Assembly (NCBI RefSeq): GCF_037137075.1
Contig: NZ_JBBBNV010000025.1
Span: forward strand, 1-64,000
Direction: 5' to 3'
DNA: 64,000 nucleotides
From: JBBBNV01 sp037137075
GTDB lineage: Bacteria; Bacillota; Bacilli; Paenibacillales; NBRC-103111
Shown here: positions 9,200 to 17,914 of the stretch, in pieces
How positions within the stretch are numbered: position 1 is the first letter of the stretch
How the letters are laid out: each line of letters starts with the position of its first letter
Notes under the pieces: generated by a model
Seen by the model: the letters and a program-made list of their open reading frames with translations, nothing else
The model's database searches: none
What the model was told of the DNA's origin: nothing
Program-made: the position numbers and the translations under genes

Positions 9200-9400
9200 A
9201 GGGTCACCTTCTACAGCATGAATTGGCCCATAACTGTATCGCCTAACAACAATAATAAAGAGGATTTCGGAATTAATCAAGCTTTACGGCACGAACAATT
9301 TTTACAAATATATCCCGATAAGTTCGGAGCCGTGTCATCAAGAGCCCGTATACCGTCCAGAGGCCCTAGCTTGTGCAGGAAAAAACCTTGGCCGCCCGGG

Positions 9401-10012
9401 TTACTCGGGGCGATCTACGGAAAACATCTCGCCCAGCTTGGAATAGAAGCTTCCGGCCAGGCGGCTGACGGGCTTCAGCTGCTCCGGGTCGATGTAGCCG
9501 TTATCCAGCACCGTCTCATCGACATGAAAGCAAACCACCCGTCCGATGAGGAGATCCGCTGCCGGAGATTCGGCTGTTCCGCCAAGCGGTATAGCCTGCT
9601 CCAGCACGCATTCCATGCGGATTTTCGCTTCGGCGATGCCGGGCACCGGGATTTTGTCGCTTGCGACCGGCGTGAGCCCGGCATGCGCGACCTCGCTTTC
9701 ATCCGGCGGCAGGCTGGCCGCGGTTTCATTCATTTCCTTCACATAGGATTCATCGGTAATGTGGACAACAAAGGAGCCCGTGTGAATGGCGTTCCGGGAT
9801 GTGTCCTTTAACGCGCCTTCCTTGCGCTGCACGGAAATCGACAGCATCGGAGGATTCGCCGTTACGATATTGAAGTAGCTGTACGGGGCTGCATTCAGCA
9901 CCCCGTTATCGGCAAGCGTAGTGACAAGAGCAATGGGTCGCGGCAAAATGCTGCCAATCAGCAGCTTATAATTGTCCTTTACGCTTTGATTAGCCGGGTC
10001 TATAGCTTTCAT
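9401..10012 (-). CDS. Flavin reductase family protein
   Basis: About 203 residues. ATG 10012 is preferred because AAGGAGG directly abuts the alternative ATG at 10018 but is 6 bases from this one. The sequence (LIGSILPRPIALVTTLADNG, NAAPYSYFNIVTANPPMLSISVQ, FVVHITDESYVKEMNETAASLP) is the FMN-binding split barrel of the DIM6/NTAB flavin reductase family. It likely reduces or binds FMN in the cytoplasm. Its position next to the quinone-stress genes, on the same strand but 258 bp away, suggests a redox or aromatic-metabolism role, which is inference. Confidence 0.85.
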   Translation of the reverse strand: MKAIDPANQSVKDNYKLLIGSILPRPIALVTTLADNGVLNAAPYSYFNIVTANPPMLSISVQRKEGALKDTSRNAIHTGSFVVHITDESYVKEMNETAASLPPDESEVAHAGLTPVASDKIPVPGIAEAKIRMECVLEQAIPLGGTAESPAADLLIGRVVCFHVDETVLDNGYIDPEQLKPVSRLAGSFYSKLGEMFSVDRPE

Positions 10013-10122
10013 CCTCATCCTCCTTCAATGGTATGAGCGATATCATACAACCTGCTTTGGGCGGGGCTTAGCTCCATAATCAGTGACCTTCCCCCGCCGA
10101 GCAGGCACTTCAGCATGTGGTT

Positions 10123-10170
10123 GACGACCGTCATGCGACGCCACACCGCGCACCGGGAACCGCGCGCGGT
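10123..10170. repeat. GC-rich intergenic element, possibly repeated at 38.62 kb
   Basis: The sequence starting ACCGTCATGC and containing ACACCGCGC...GCGCGCGGT resembles 38622-38671 over about 48 bases with several mismatches and one indel. It lies in the 257-bp gap between mhqD and the flavin reductase gene. Nothing else is seen in that gap. Confidence 0.35.
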
Positions 10171-10269
10171 AGAGGAAGCACACATCGGCCGATATGCGGC
10201 CTGATGTTCTCTCTAGAGCCGTATCTTGGCTGCTTGCTGCCGGCTTCGTTCCACTTCGCCGTTCACCGC

Positions 10270-10878
10270 TTATGCGAAATTGGCCCGGTACCAGGCTGCG
10301 GCCGCCTCTACCTCGGAGGAGGTAAGCTGATGGCCGAACCGCTCCCAATGAACAGTGACGGGCGCTCCGGCCCCGCTGAGCAGGGCCTCCAGCTCCTCCG
10401 TCTCTTGAGGAGAGCAAATCGGGTCATTGCTTCCCGCCCCGATAAAGCAGGGAACACCGGATAAATCGGGCAGCTGGACACCCCGCCGCGGCACCATCGG
10501 ATGGTGCAGAATCGCCCCGCTGAGCGCCTTCGGGTAATGAAACAAGAGACTTCCGGCAATGTTCGCCCCATTGGAATATCCCACCGCAATCAGGCTCTTC
10601 CGGTCAAACCCGTACTCCGCTGCGGCCTGATCCAGAAATTCATGCAATTCGCCTGTGCGGAAGACGAGATCCTCTTCATCGAATACGCCTTCGGCTAACC
10701 GCCGGAAAAACCGCGGCATCCCGTTCTCCAGCACGTTGCCCCTTACACTGAGCACAGAGGAGGCAGGAGCAATCCGGCGCGCGACCGGCAGCAAATCCCG
10801 CTCGGTCCCCCCGGTGCCGTGCAGCAGCAGCAGCACCGGGTCTTGAGGGTTTGTTCCTTGCTCAAACAGATGTCTCAT
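10270..10878 (-). CDS. mhqD: Alpha/beta hydrolase, MhqD-like carboxylesterase
   Basis: 202 residues, the usual length of the phospholipase/carboxylesterase family. The nucleophile motif GYSNGANIAGS holds the serine near residue 97, the acid is in AGSNDPI and the histidine in ERFGHQLT near the C-terminus. The oxyanion region LLLLHGTGGTERDL is near the N-terminus. The ATG overlaps the mhqO stop as ATGA and has GGAGGGAG upstream, so translation is coupled. In Bacillus the MhqR regulon protects against methylhydroquinone and catechol stress, and MhqD is its hydrolase. The same role is expected here from sequence and gene order. Confidence 0.85.
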   Translation of the reverse strand: MRHLFEQGTNPQDPVLLLLHGTGGTERDLLPVARRIAPASSVLSVRGNVLENGMPRFFRRLAEGVFDEEDLVFRTGELHEFLDQAAAEYGFDRKSLIAVGYSNGANIAGSLLFHYPKALSGAILHHPMVPRRGVQLPDLSGVPCFIGAGSNDPICSPQETEELEALLSGAGAPVTVHWERFGHQLTSSEVEAAAAWYRANFA

Positions 10879-11825
10879 GAACGATCTCCCTCCAATACGC
10901 GAACCTCAATCGGGTCCAGATTCGCTTCGATGTCCGCCCGCCGCGGCTCGAACCATTCCGGAAGCATCAGTTTTTCACCCAGGCTGTCCGGCGCTTCGTC
11001 CCGTGCAAATCCCGGCGGATCTGTCGCAATCTCAAACAATATTCCGCCTGCTTCCCTGAAATATATCGCATTGAAATACTGGCGGTCAATAATCGGTGTC
11101 GCCTGAAATCCATTCTGCAGCACATGCTCTCTCCACTGCGTATGGTCGGCGTCATCTTTAGCACGCCATGCGATATGATGCACGGTGCCCGCGCCGCCGA
11201 TGCCGTTCGCCACCAGGGTGGTATTGACATCAATCACGTTGCCCAAATCGCCTGTCGCTCTAAACCGGACGTAACCGCCATTCTCTCCTTCTTTCGTTAA
11301 TCCCATGACCTGCTCCAGCAGGGTCGCCGTTTTTTCCGGCGCAGCGCTGTACAGTAACGCCCCCCCGAATCCTTTGATGGCCTTCCCGGCAGGGACGCCG
11401 CCAAAGGACCACTCGCTCTGCGGACCTTGCTCCCGCTCTACGATTTCCAGCTTCAAGCCGTCCTTGTCTTCGAATTGAAGCAGCTGCTCGCCGAAACGGG
11501 TTGCCTCCGTTACCTGGATGTCGAACCGTTCCAGGCGCTCCTTCCAGAACGCCATCGCTCCGACCGGTACAACATAAGTCGTGATGCCGACCTGCCCGGC
11601 ACCGACACGCCCTTGGCGTGAATGCGCCCATGGGAAAAATGTAATAATCGTACCCGGGCTGCCTTTTTCATCGCCGAAATACAGATGATATACTTCCGGA
11701 GCATCGAAGTTAATCGTCTTTTTTACCAAACGGAGTCCAAGAACCCCGGAATAAAAATCTACCGTTTCCTGCGCGTTTCTTACAAAAGCGGTAATGTGAT
11801 GGATGCCTGCAGTATGTTTGGACAT
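10875..11825 (-). CDS. mhqO: Ring-cleaving dioxygenase, MhqO-like
   Basis: About 316 residues from ATG 11825, which follows AAGGAG at 9 bases; a TTG 9 bases upstream is too close to that site. Two vicinal-oxygen-chelate (glyoxalase) domains are seen. The first begins TAGIHHITAFVRNAQETVDFYSGVLGLRLVKKT; the second includes TVHHIAWRAKDDADHTQWREHV. Metal ligands are the HH pairs and the late Glu (GILFEIATDPPG). It is expected to open catecholic or hydroquinone rings in the cytoplasm. It is the first gene of mhqO-mhqD, with an MhqR-type operator in its promoter. Confidence 0.87.
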   Translation of the reverse strand: MSKHTAGIHHITAFVRNAQETVDFYSGVLGLRLVKKTINFDAPEVYHLYFGDEKGSPGTIITFFPWAHSRQGRVGAGQVGITTYVVPVGAMAFWKERLERFDIQVTEATRFGEQLLQFEDKDGLKLEIVEREQGPQSEWSFGGVPAGKAIKGFGGALLYSAAPEKTATLLEQVMGLTKEGENGGYVRFRATGDLGNVIDVNTTLVANGIGGAGTVHHIAWRAKDDADHTQWREHVLQNGFQATPIIDRQYFNAIYFREAGGILFEIATDPPGFARDEAPDSLGEKLMLPEWFEPRRADIEANLDPIEVRVLEGDRS

Positions 11826-11861
11826 GGAATACAACTCCTTTTTTAGTTTAACTACATTTGT

Positions 11862-11889
11862 ATTATCTTAAATTTAAGACACTAGGCAA
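11862..11889 (-). promoter_or_regulatory. mhqO promoter with MhqR-type operator
   Basis: On the minus strand TTGCCT (11884-11889) and GATAAT (11862-11867) are spaced by 16 bases. The palindrome TCTTAAATTTAAGA (11866-11879) fills the spacer, so a bound repressor would block RNA polymerase. The Bacillus MhqR box has the same ATCT..A-T..AGAT architecture. Confidence 0.7.
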
Positions 11890-11908
11890 AAACAATCCGG
11901 TTCGCCCT

Positions 11909-12352
11909 CTACTTAAAGCTCTCCTGAGCGAACCTGCCCAGCTTCTTTAGCAGCGTCGCAGCAGCCTTCTTCTCCTCTAGAGAAAGTCCGGCTACAGCTT
12001 GGTCAATCACTTCAGTATGCCCCGGAAACACCTCTTCAATAAACTGCTTGCCCTGCACGGTAATCTCCGCGAAGATAAGCCGGCGGTCCTCGGTCGAAGC
12101 CCTGCGGCAAACGAGCTTCTTCTGCTCCAGTTTATCGACCACGTACGTAATGTTCCCGCTGCTCATCAATACCTTGCCGCCGATTTGTTGAATCGGCTGC
12201 GCTCCCTTGTGGTACAGAAGCTCCAGCACGCCAAATTCGGTGCGGTTCAGGCCCTGCTTCCGGATGTCCCGATCAGCGTGGGCATTCACCCATTGACTGG
12301 CCCGGGAAAGAGCGATGTACAAATCGAGAGAAGCTTCTTTAGATTGTTCCAT
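11909..12352 (-). CDS. mhqR: MarR family regulator, MhqR-like
   Basis: 147 residues with GGAGGTGA before the ATG. The winged-helix core is NRTEFGVLELLYHKGAQPIQQIGGKVLMSSGNITYVVDKLEQKKLVCRRASTEDRRL, followed by a C-terminal dimerisation helix. It should repress mhqO-mhqD and itself and be released by quinone-type electrophiles. Its own upstream region and the mhqO promoter carry the same 14-bp palindrome, which supports this wiring. No obvious redox cysteine pair is seen: the single Cys is in the wing region. Confidence 0.85.
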   Translation of the reverse strand: MEQSKEASLDLYIALSRASQWVNAHADRDIRKQGLNRTEFGVLELLYHKGAQPIQQIGGKVLMSSGNITYVVDKLEQKKLVCRRASTEDRRLIFAEITVQGKQFIEEVFPGHTEVIDQAVAGLSLEEKKAAATLLKKLGRFAQESFK

Positions 12353-12408
12353 CGTAATTCACCTCCGGTATTCTGTGTGCCAATGTACTCGTTTTTGATT
12401 TGTTTATT

Positions 12409-12426
12409 TCTCTTAAATTTAAGATA
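12409..12426. promoter_or_regulatory. Second MhqR-type operator, upstream of mhqR
   Basis: TCTTAAATTTAAGA at 12411-12424 is identical in its 14-bp core to the site before mhqO and lies 58 bp upstream of the mhqR ATG, consistent with autoregulation. Confidence 0.75.
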
Positions 12427-12519
12427 CTTTATTTTGAGTTAAATGTCAACAGCCAATGATCATTTTATTTTCCTGCCAAATGAAGCCTATGCTATCATTC
12501 TATATTCTATGTGAGAGGA

Positions 12520-12561
12520 CAAAAAACGCGCCGGCACCGATCCGGTTCAAACCCGGCGCGT
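12520..12561 (-). terminator. Intrinsic terminator of the HD-GYP regulator gene
   Basis: ACGCGCCGG (12526-12534) pairs with CCGGCGCGT (12553-12561); TTTTTTG follows on the minus strand. Confidence 0.85.
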
Positions 12562-12577
12562 CCCGCCCTGTACCTGC

Positions 12578-14182
12578 TTATGTAGCAGCTTCCGCCGCAG
12601 ATTCGGAGTATTGATTTTTGATCGCCAAAATTTCATGTAGATTCTCCATGAATAGGTCGACCAGCCGGGGATCAAAGTGACGCCCCTTTTCCCGGACCAG
12701 CAAATCCAGCACCCGCTCCAGCTCCCAGGCCTTCTTATAAACCCGGTCGCTGCACAGCGCGTCGAACACATCGGCAATCGCTGTGATTCTTCCGTATATG
12801 TGAATGTCTTCTCCACTGCGGCCCAAGGGATACCCGCTGCCGTCATACTTCTCGTGATGCTGCTGAGCAATAATCGCCGCCGCGTGAAGCACCTGCTTGT
12901 GCGAATGCTTCAGCATGTCATAGCCAAGGCTGGCGTGCGTTTTCATTACCTCGAACTCGTCCTCTGTCAGCGAGCCGGGCTTGTTCAGAATGGCGTCGGG
13001 AATACCAACCTTGCCGACATCATGCATCGGCGAAGCCAAATGGATGATATCGGCCTCCTCTTCGGAGAGTCCGTATTTCAAGGCAAGCAGCCGGGAATAC
13101 TCGGCAACCCGCTTCACATGATGGCCTGTCTCCCGGGATCGGTTCTCCGTAATCTCACCCAAGGTATAAATAATCTCTCGCTGCGTACTCTCCAGCTCCT
13201 CGTTCAAGTAAATATTCTCAAACGCAACGGAGACATTGGCGCAATAAATCTCGACCATATAGCGGTCCCATTCGGTCAGAGACGCCACACTATTCATGTA
13301 GATGACATTTTCCATCCCCATTTTGCTTTGAAAATAAATCGTGATGTCGTCCCCGCCATAGACGGTCTGTTTGCGGAGAAATGCCTCCTCGATGCTTGTA
13401 ATGACCGCCGGGGGAACGACATCGCGCGCCCGCCGCCCGCGCATGGACTCATATTCCCCGCTGGCCGCAAGAATAAAAATGTCCTCCTGTCCGCGAGTGA
13501 CGGCAAAGCTGCAATGAAGGGCATCCTGGTGCACACGGACGATCGAGGTAAGCTGTGTCAGCACGCCGGAGGCAAAGCGCCGCATCGACTGCACCTCGAA
13601 CAGCCGCGGAGACGATTTGATAATTTCCTCCAGCCCGGTCCGGCTTTTCTCAATCACCTTAATGTCCCTGTACGACCGCAGCGCCGTAACCACGGTCGTA
13701 AACAGCTTCTGCGACGTAAGCTCCGTCTTTTCCTTGTAATCGTTAATATCATAATTCATAATGACCGACTGCTCCGGCGCCTGTCCGGGCTGCCCGGTCC
13801 GTAAAATAATGCGCACCGCGCTGTTGAGAAGCTCTTCCCGTATGTACTGCACCACTTCCAATCCGGCGCTGTCGTGCTCCATTACGACATCGAGCAGGAC
13901 GAGCGCGGCATTCGGATGCGCGGCTATAAGCGCCTTGCCCTCCGCAGCGGAATAGGCGCTGTAGAATGCCAGCTTTTTTCCGTCGAAGGCAAAATCACCA
14001 AGCACCAGCTTCGTTACCTGATGCACCTGCTGCTCATCATCAATGATGAGCACTTCCCAGCGCTCTCGGCCGGGCTCCGCCGCTTCCGGGACGGCCGGGT
14101 CTTCCTCTGCAAAAATCAGCATGTCCTCTTCGGCGCCGCTACCCCCTTCTCCTTGTAATCCGTCTGCTTGATTATAATTCAT
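12578..14182 (-). CDS. Response regulator with DUF3369 and HD-GYP phosphodiesterase domain
   Basis: 534 residues. A receiver domain spans roughly 42-165: WEVLIIDDEQ, the phospho-acceptor Asp in LVLLDVVME, and the conserved Lys replaced in a YKEKTELTSQK context. A DUF3369-like linker follows, then an HD-GYP domain from about 345 with HDVGKVGIPD and HHEKYDGSGYP. HD-GYP domains hydrolyse cyclic di-GMP. The ATG follows AGGAGG and overlaps the upstream kinase stop by 11 bases, so the pair forms one two-component system linking a membrane sensor to second-messenger turnover. All catalytic motif residues appear present. Confidence 0.9.
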   Translation of the reverse strand: MNYNQADGLQGEGGSGAEEDMLIFAEEDPAVPEAAEPGRERWEVLIIDDEQQVHQVTKLVLGDFAFDGKKLAFYSAYSAAEGKALIAAHPNAALVLLDVVMEHDSAGLEVVQYIREELLNSAVRIILRTGQPGQAPEQSVIMNYDINDYKEKTELTSQKLFTTVVTALRSYRDIKVIEKSRTGLEEIIKSSPRLFEVQSMRRFASGVLTQLTSIVRVHQDALHCSFAVTRGQEDIFILAASGEYESMRGRRARDVVPPAVITSIEEAFLRKQTVYGGDDITIYFQSKMGMENVIYMNSVASLTEWDRYMVEIYCANVSVAFENIYLNEELESTQREIIYTLGEITENRSRETGHHVKRVAEYSRLLALKYGLSEEEADIIHLASPMHDVGKVGIPDAILNKPGSLTEDEFEVMKTHASLGYDMLKHSHKQVLHAAAIIAQQHHEKYDGSGYPLGRSGEDIHIYGRITAIADVFDALCSDRVYKKAWELERVLDLLVREKGRHFDPRLVDLFMENLHEILAIKNQYSESAAEAAT

Positions 14183-15716
14183 ACAAAGGCTCCTCCTCTA
14201 TCGGGATCTCGATGCTAAACCGGCTGCCGCGGCCAACCTCGCTTTCACCGCTTATGACCCCTCCCAGCGACTGCGTCACCAAGTTATAAACGATATTCAT
14301 CCCCAGCCCGGTGCCGCCCTTTCCCCGCTTGGTGGTGAAGAACGGATCGAAGATTTTGTCCAGCACCTCCCGCGGCATCCCCTTGCCGTCATCGGCATAA
14401 ACGATTTGTATCGCTTGCGGACCGGCTGTGACGCGGAACGCCAGATTTCCAGCCCGCCCCTCGTCATAGGCATGATGAATGGAATTCATCACAAGGTTGG
14501 TCATAATTTGAGATAATGCGCCGGGGTAGCTGTACAGCTCCAATGAGGGATCACATGTCACCGACACACAGTGTCCGGCCTTCTTGAGTGTCGGCCCCAG
14601 ACTCACAACGACCCCGTCCATATACTCCTTCAGATGAAAGGAGCGTTTAATCTCGCTGGTCTGATCGATGGAAACCTGTTTAAAATTATGCACCAAATGC
14701 GATGCCCGCTGCAAATTGGCCTGAATCATCTCCGTCGTCTCGCCGACATTAGCCAGAAACTGATCCAGATCGGACTTCTTCATCTTTCCGTCCCGGTAAA
14801 GGGACTGGAATTCCCTTGCCTTCTGATCCAGGAAAGAAACCGCCGTAACACCGATGCCAATGGGCGTATTAATTTCGTGGGATACCCCTGCGACCAGACT
14901 GCCGAGAGCGCTCATTTTCTCCGATTGAATCAGCTGCTCTTGGGCGCTCTGCAGCGACTCCAGCGCAGTCTGCAAATCGCGGTAGCGTATTTCCAGATTC
15001 AACACCATATCCTTAAACGCCTCGGCCACCTCCTCAATCTCCGGAGAAGCCCGGAAATCCAGCTTCGGCGGCGCCCCCCCCTGCTTCACGGTGACCGCCG
15101 CCTCCCGCAGCCGCATCAGGGGCAAAATCACAATTCGGCGTATCGCCAGCCACAGGACAACCAGCAGCAAAACAGCGGACAAAGCGCTGGCGGCGATAAT
15201 AAAGCTGATGGTCCCGGACACAATATTGGCTTCCTCGGTCGTATCCAGCAGCACATCTACAACGCCTACGACCTTGCCGTCTTCCTGCAAAGGGGCCAGC
15301 AGCCGCAGGCCAGGAACCTCCTCCTCCAGTCCCACCGGCGACCGATCGATAATCGTCTTGTCCTGGGCAGGGATTACCGTCTCTATCGGACTCAGCGTTT
15401 TCCCAATCCAATACCTGTCGGACGAAGCCAGAATACGGCCCGTCGTATCATACAGCCGAAGCTCCAGCACCCGGTTATCCTTATTCTGGATATAATCGAA
15501 AATTTGCTGTACCTCTTCGGTCGATCGGGACTGCTCGTATCTGCCGTTAATGGCCTCCGTCATCCCGTTAATCTGGCTCACATACGCCTGCTTGACGGAG
15601 TTCTCCAGCGTATAGGCCGAAAAAATGACAATCAGGGATACCATAATGACTGTGACAAGGGAAACAGTCAGCACAATTTGCTTCTGCAGACTAATTCTAG
15701 GCTTCTTGTTGTTCAT
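14172..15716 (-). CDS. Membrane sensor histidine kinase
   Basis: About 514 residues from ATG 15716; an upstream in-frame GTG lacks a ribosome site. Two membrane helices (near residues 12-35 and 175-197) flank an extracytoplasmic sensor region, then a HAMP-like linker. The H-box is LVAGVSHEINTPIGIG and the ATPase motifs are NSIHHA, DDGKGMP, GKGGTGLGMNIV. The SHEINTP H-box is typical of kinases partnered with chemotaxis-like or HD-GYP regulators. It likely phosphorylates the overlapping HD-GYP regulator. The signal is unknown. Confidence 0.9.
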   Translation of the reverse strand: MNNKKPRISLQKQIVLTVSLVTVIMVSLIVIFSAYTLENSVKQAYVSQINGMTEAINGRYEQSRSTEEVQQIFDYIQNKDNRVLELRLYDTTGRILASSDRYWIGKTLSPIETVIPAQDKTIIDRSPVGLEEEVPGLRLLAPLQEDGKVVGVVDVLLDTTEEANIVSGTISFIIAASALSAVLLLVVLWLAIRRIVILPLMRLREAAVTVKQGGAPPKLDFRASPEIEEVAEAFKDMVLNLEIRYRDLQTALESLQSAQEQLIQSEKMSALGSLVAGVSHEINTPIGIGVTAVSFLDQKAREFQSLYRDGKMKKSDLDQFLANVGETTEMIQANLQRASHLVHNFKQVSIDQTSEIKRSFHLKEYMDGVVVSLGPTLKKAGHCVSVTCDPSLELYSYPGALSQIMTNLVMNSIHHAYDEGRAGNLAFRVTAGPQAIQIVYADDGKGMPREVLDKIFDPFFTTKRGKGGTGLGMNIVYNLVTQSLGGVISGESEVGRGSRFSIEIPIEEEPLYEL

Positions 15717-16137
15717 GCATTGCCTTCGCTTTCTCTGGCTCTTCACCGGACGTTTGGTTATTTATGTATAAAGTATAATATAATTATAAGGCATTTTTCT
15801 TAAAAAAGGCTGAGTTCCACCTGAAAAGAGACTTAATTTTGGGTTAAGCTTACTTGATGACCAACGGGGATACCACAGGCAGCGCACTGGTTCCCCATAC
15901 CCGCTGCATCGGACACAAGGTCCTGGTCGTAACCCCGGGCATCACTGTCAGGCCCGCATACGCGCAATCCGTCAGCGGGGGCGAGTCGGCAGAGCCCCGC
16001 AACTGCCTTGGCGGCCACCGCGACCCAAAACGCATGCCAAAGAGCCGTGTCCGCTTCCATGCGGTTCACGGCTCCCTGCCGTACCAATGAAGTCCTGGTC
16101 GCGGCTTCATCTGATCTCATCCGGAATGGTGCCCGGA
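15717..16137. other. Intergenic stretch without a supported gene
   Basis: About 420 bases between the kinase start and the TrpD2-like stop. The kinase side is AT-rich with TATA-like hexamers, where its promoter probably lies. The GC-rich half has open frames on both strands, but none has a ribosome site plus a recognisable protein. Confidence 0.5.
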
Positions 16138-17184
16138 TTACGCTTGAGTAACCGGCACACCTTCGCTGCGCATGGCGCTGTTCCAGAGCCGATACCGTTC
16201 CCAGGCCGCTCCGCTTTCCAGCAGATGCTTGCACGTATACAGGCCTTCCTCCACCGAATCTGTACGCTCGGCCAGCCGCAGCCGAACCGCGGCATTGAGC
16301 AGGACCTGATTCACATAAGCAAGATGACCTTGATTTTGCAGAACGTCCTCCGTCACGCGCAGCTGCTCGGCTGGCGTCCACTCCGTTTCCGGCAGCGGCG
16401 TATCCAGACCGTATGCCTCGGGATCGATGACATGCAGACGCGGCTCGCCATCCTCCACCATATACGTGCGGGTCGGGCGCTCAATAAACAGATCCTCCGA
16501 GCCCTCCGAGCCCTGCACGATGAGTGCCTTCCGGTAGTTCAAGTGCATCAGCAGCCGGGACATCCGGTCGAACACCGTATTGTGATATACCCCGTATACG
16601 ATGTACGGGGACTGGGCGTAATCGACCAGCTTTTCCGCCGTATTCAGCACCGTCCGCATCCCCAGCTCCTCCCGAATCGGCCGCAGCGCCTTCAGCGGCG
16701 GGCACCACTGCTCCGCCGGCACAAACAGTACGCCCGTCCGGCTGGCGGCCTGCACGGCTTGCTCACGGCTCATCCCCTCCGCATCGATTCCCGCTTCCCG
16801 CAGCACATCCTGAAGCGTAATTCCCCATTTCGGCGGCAGTGACGCCGTACCATGAAGCGTGACCGGCAAGCCGGCGGCGGCAAGCAGGAACGCGGTCGGA
16901 AACGTAGCATAGAACGTGCTCTTGCGCCCGTCGTACGGACCCGCGCAATCCAGGCCCTCTTGAATCGGCGCGCGGCAAGCCTGTTCACGGCATACGGCAA
17001 CGAAGGCCGCAAGCTCCTCCACGCTCTCCATTTTGATACGCTCCGCCAGAAAAAAAGCCCCGATCTGTGCCGGCGTCGCCTTCTGATTTACAATGAAATC
17101 CGCCGCAGCCAAAGCTTCCTCGTAGCTCAAATCACGAGCGCCGCGCTTGCCGCGTCCGACTTCCTTTAACAATTCAATCATCAT
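16138..17184 (-). CDS. TrpD2-like glycosyl/phosphoribosyl transferase family protein
   Basis: About 348 residues from tandem ATGs at 17184/17181 after AGGGGG. The N-terminal helical bundle (ELLKEVGRGKRGARDLSYEEALAAADFIVNQKATPAQIGAFFLAERIKMES) and the following domain match the anthranilate phosphoribosyltransferase-like family. The PRPP and anthranilate motifs of true TrpD are altered (AGPYDGRKSTFYATFP, PKWGITLQDVL). No trp genes are nearby, so tryptophan synthesis is unlikely. It follows an ANTAR regulator gene by 13 bp and faces the nitrite reductase operon, so it may act in nitrogen assimilation. Its substrate is unknown. Confidence 0.75.
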   Translation of the reverse strand: MMIELLKEVGRGKRGARDLSYEEALAAADFIVNQKATPAQIGAFFLAERIKMESVEELAAFVAVCREQACRAPIQEGLDCAGPYDGRKSTFYATFPTAFLLAAAGLPVTLHGTASLPPKWGITLQDVLREAGIDAEGMSREQAVQAASRTGVLFVPAEQWCPPLKALRPIREELGMRTVLNTAEKLVDYAQSPYIVYGVYHNTVFDRMSRLLMHLNYRKALIVQGSEGSEDLFIERPTRTYMVEDGEPRLHVIDPEAYGLDTPLPETEWTPAEQLRVTEDVLQNQGHLAYVNQVLLNAAVRLRLAERTDSVEEGLYTCKHLLESGAAWERYRLWNSAMRSEGVPVTQA

Positions 17185-17197
17185 CCGTGAGGCCCCC

Positions 17198-17797
17198 TTA
17201 TTTTTGCTCCTGCAGCAGCTGGTATACCTTAACAATGGATGTCGCCACATCGACCATCCGCTTGCGTTCATTCATCGCCTGCTTGCGCAGCAAATCGTAG
17301 GCTTCCGCTTCGGAAACGTTCTTGATTTTACTCAATATCCCCTTGGCCATATCAATCCACTTGCGCTCTTCCAGCCGGGCCTCAAGCTGCTTGCGCTCAT
17401 TGAGCCATTGCATTCTTTCAAAGCACTGCTTCGCGCCAAAGTGCAGCGCCCAGTGCAGCTGCTGCTCGCTCATCGAAGGGGTCAGCATCCCGTCTACAGG
17501 CAAATCATCCTCGCAAAACGCCGCCGACAGCGACGCGGTCCCGGCACTGCACCACCACAGCATCGGCAGCCGCTTCCACTGCAGCAGCCTGCTTCCCCAC
17601 CCTTTGATGTCACCTAGCGGCAGGTTCAGAATAACCGCATCCGCATATTCCATATGCCGCTTGGCCTGTTCCTCCGTACAACACAGATACATATGATAGC
17701 CGTTAGCCTCCAGAATCACTTCCGGACGCTCCTGCTCTGAATGGGAGCCCGGCGGATGATTCGCCGCCTGCCGTTCGACCACTAACAAAGAACGCAT
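17198..17797 (-). CDS. ANTAR-domain RNA-binding antiterminator
   Basis: About 199 residues. ATG 17797 is chosen because AGGAGGGAG lies just upstream; the longer frame would start before that site. The N-terminal 120 residues look like a degenerate receiver without a clear phospho-aspartate context. The C-terminus (LEARLEERKWIDMAKGILSKIKNVSEAEAYDLLRKQAMNERKRMVDVATSIV) is an ANTAR domain with the conserved aromatic, Ala-Lys-Gly-Ile and Arg features. ANTAR proteins bind paired hexaloop stem-loops and prevent termination. A matching RNA lies in the divergent nirB leader, so this is its probable target. Confidence 0.88.
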   Translation of the reverse strand: MRSLLVVERQAANHPPGSHSEQERPEVILEANGYHMYLCCTEEQAKRHMEYADAVILNLPLGDIKGWGSRLLQWKRLPMLWWCSAGTASLSAAFCEDDLPVDGMLTPSMSEQQLHWALHFGAKQCFERMQWLNERKQLEARLEERKWIDMAKGILSKIKNVSEAEAYDLLRKQAMNERKRMVDVATSIVKVYQLLQEQK

Positions 17798-17830
17798 GTA
17801 AGAGCGCTCCCTCCTATTCAACATTAAGGG

Positions 17831-17846
17831 TGTAACCTAAATCACA
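17831..17846. promoter_or_regulatory. FNR/CRP-like half-matching palindrome
   Basis: TGTAACCTAAATCACA matches TGTGA-N6-TCACA at 9 of 10 core positions and lies 33 bp upstream of the ANTAR gene start. Confidence 0.35.
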
Positions 17847-17853
17847 GCTTCTT

Positions 17854-17870
17854 TGTCACTATATATAACA
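17854..17870. promoter_or_regulatory. TnrA/GlnR-type box
   Basis: TGTCACTATATATAACA fits TGTNA-N7-TNACA exactly and the extended TnrA consensus with about one mismatch. It lies between the divergent ANTAR gene and nirB operon. Confidence 0.65.
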
Positions 17871-17914
17871 TAAAAATCAATAAGATGTCGATAACCAAGT
17901 TTTATTTATTTGTA

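Noticed and set aside
15833..16381. 183-codon minus-strand ORF overlapping the TrpD2-like gene end
   Set aside because: It shares most of its length with a supported gene in another frame, has no ribosome site and a composition driven by high GC.
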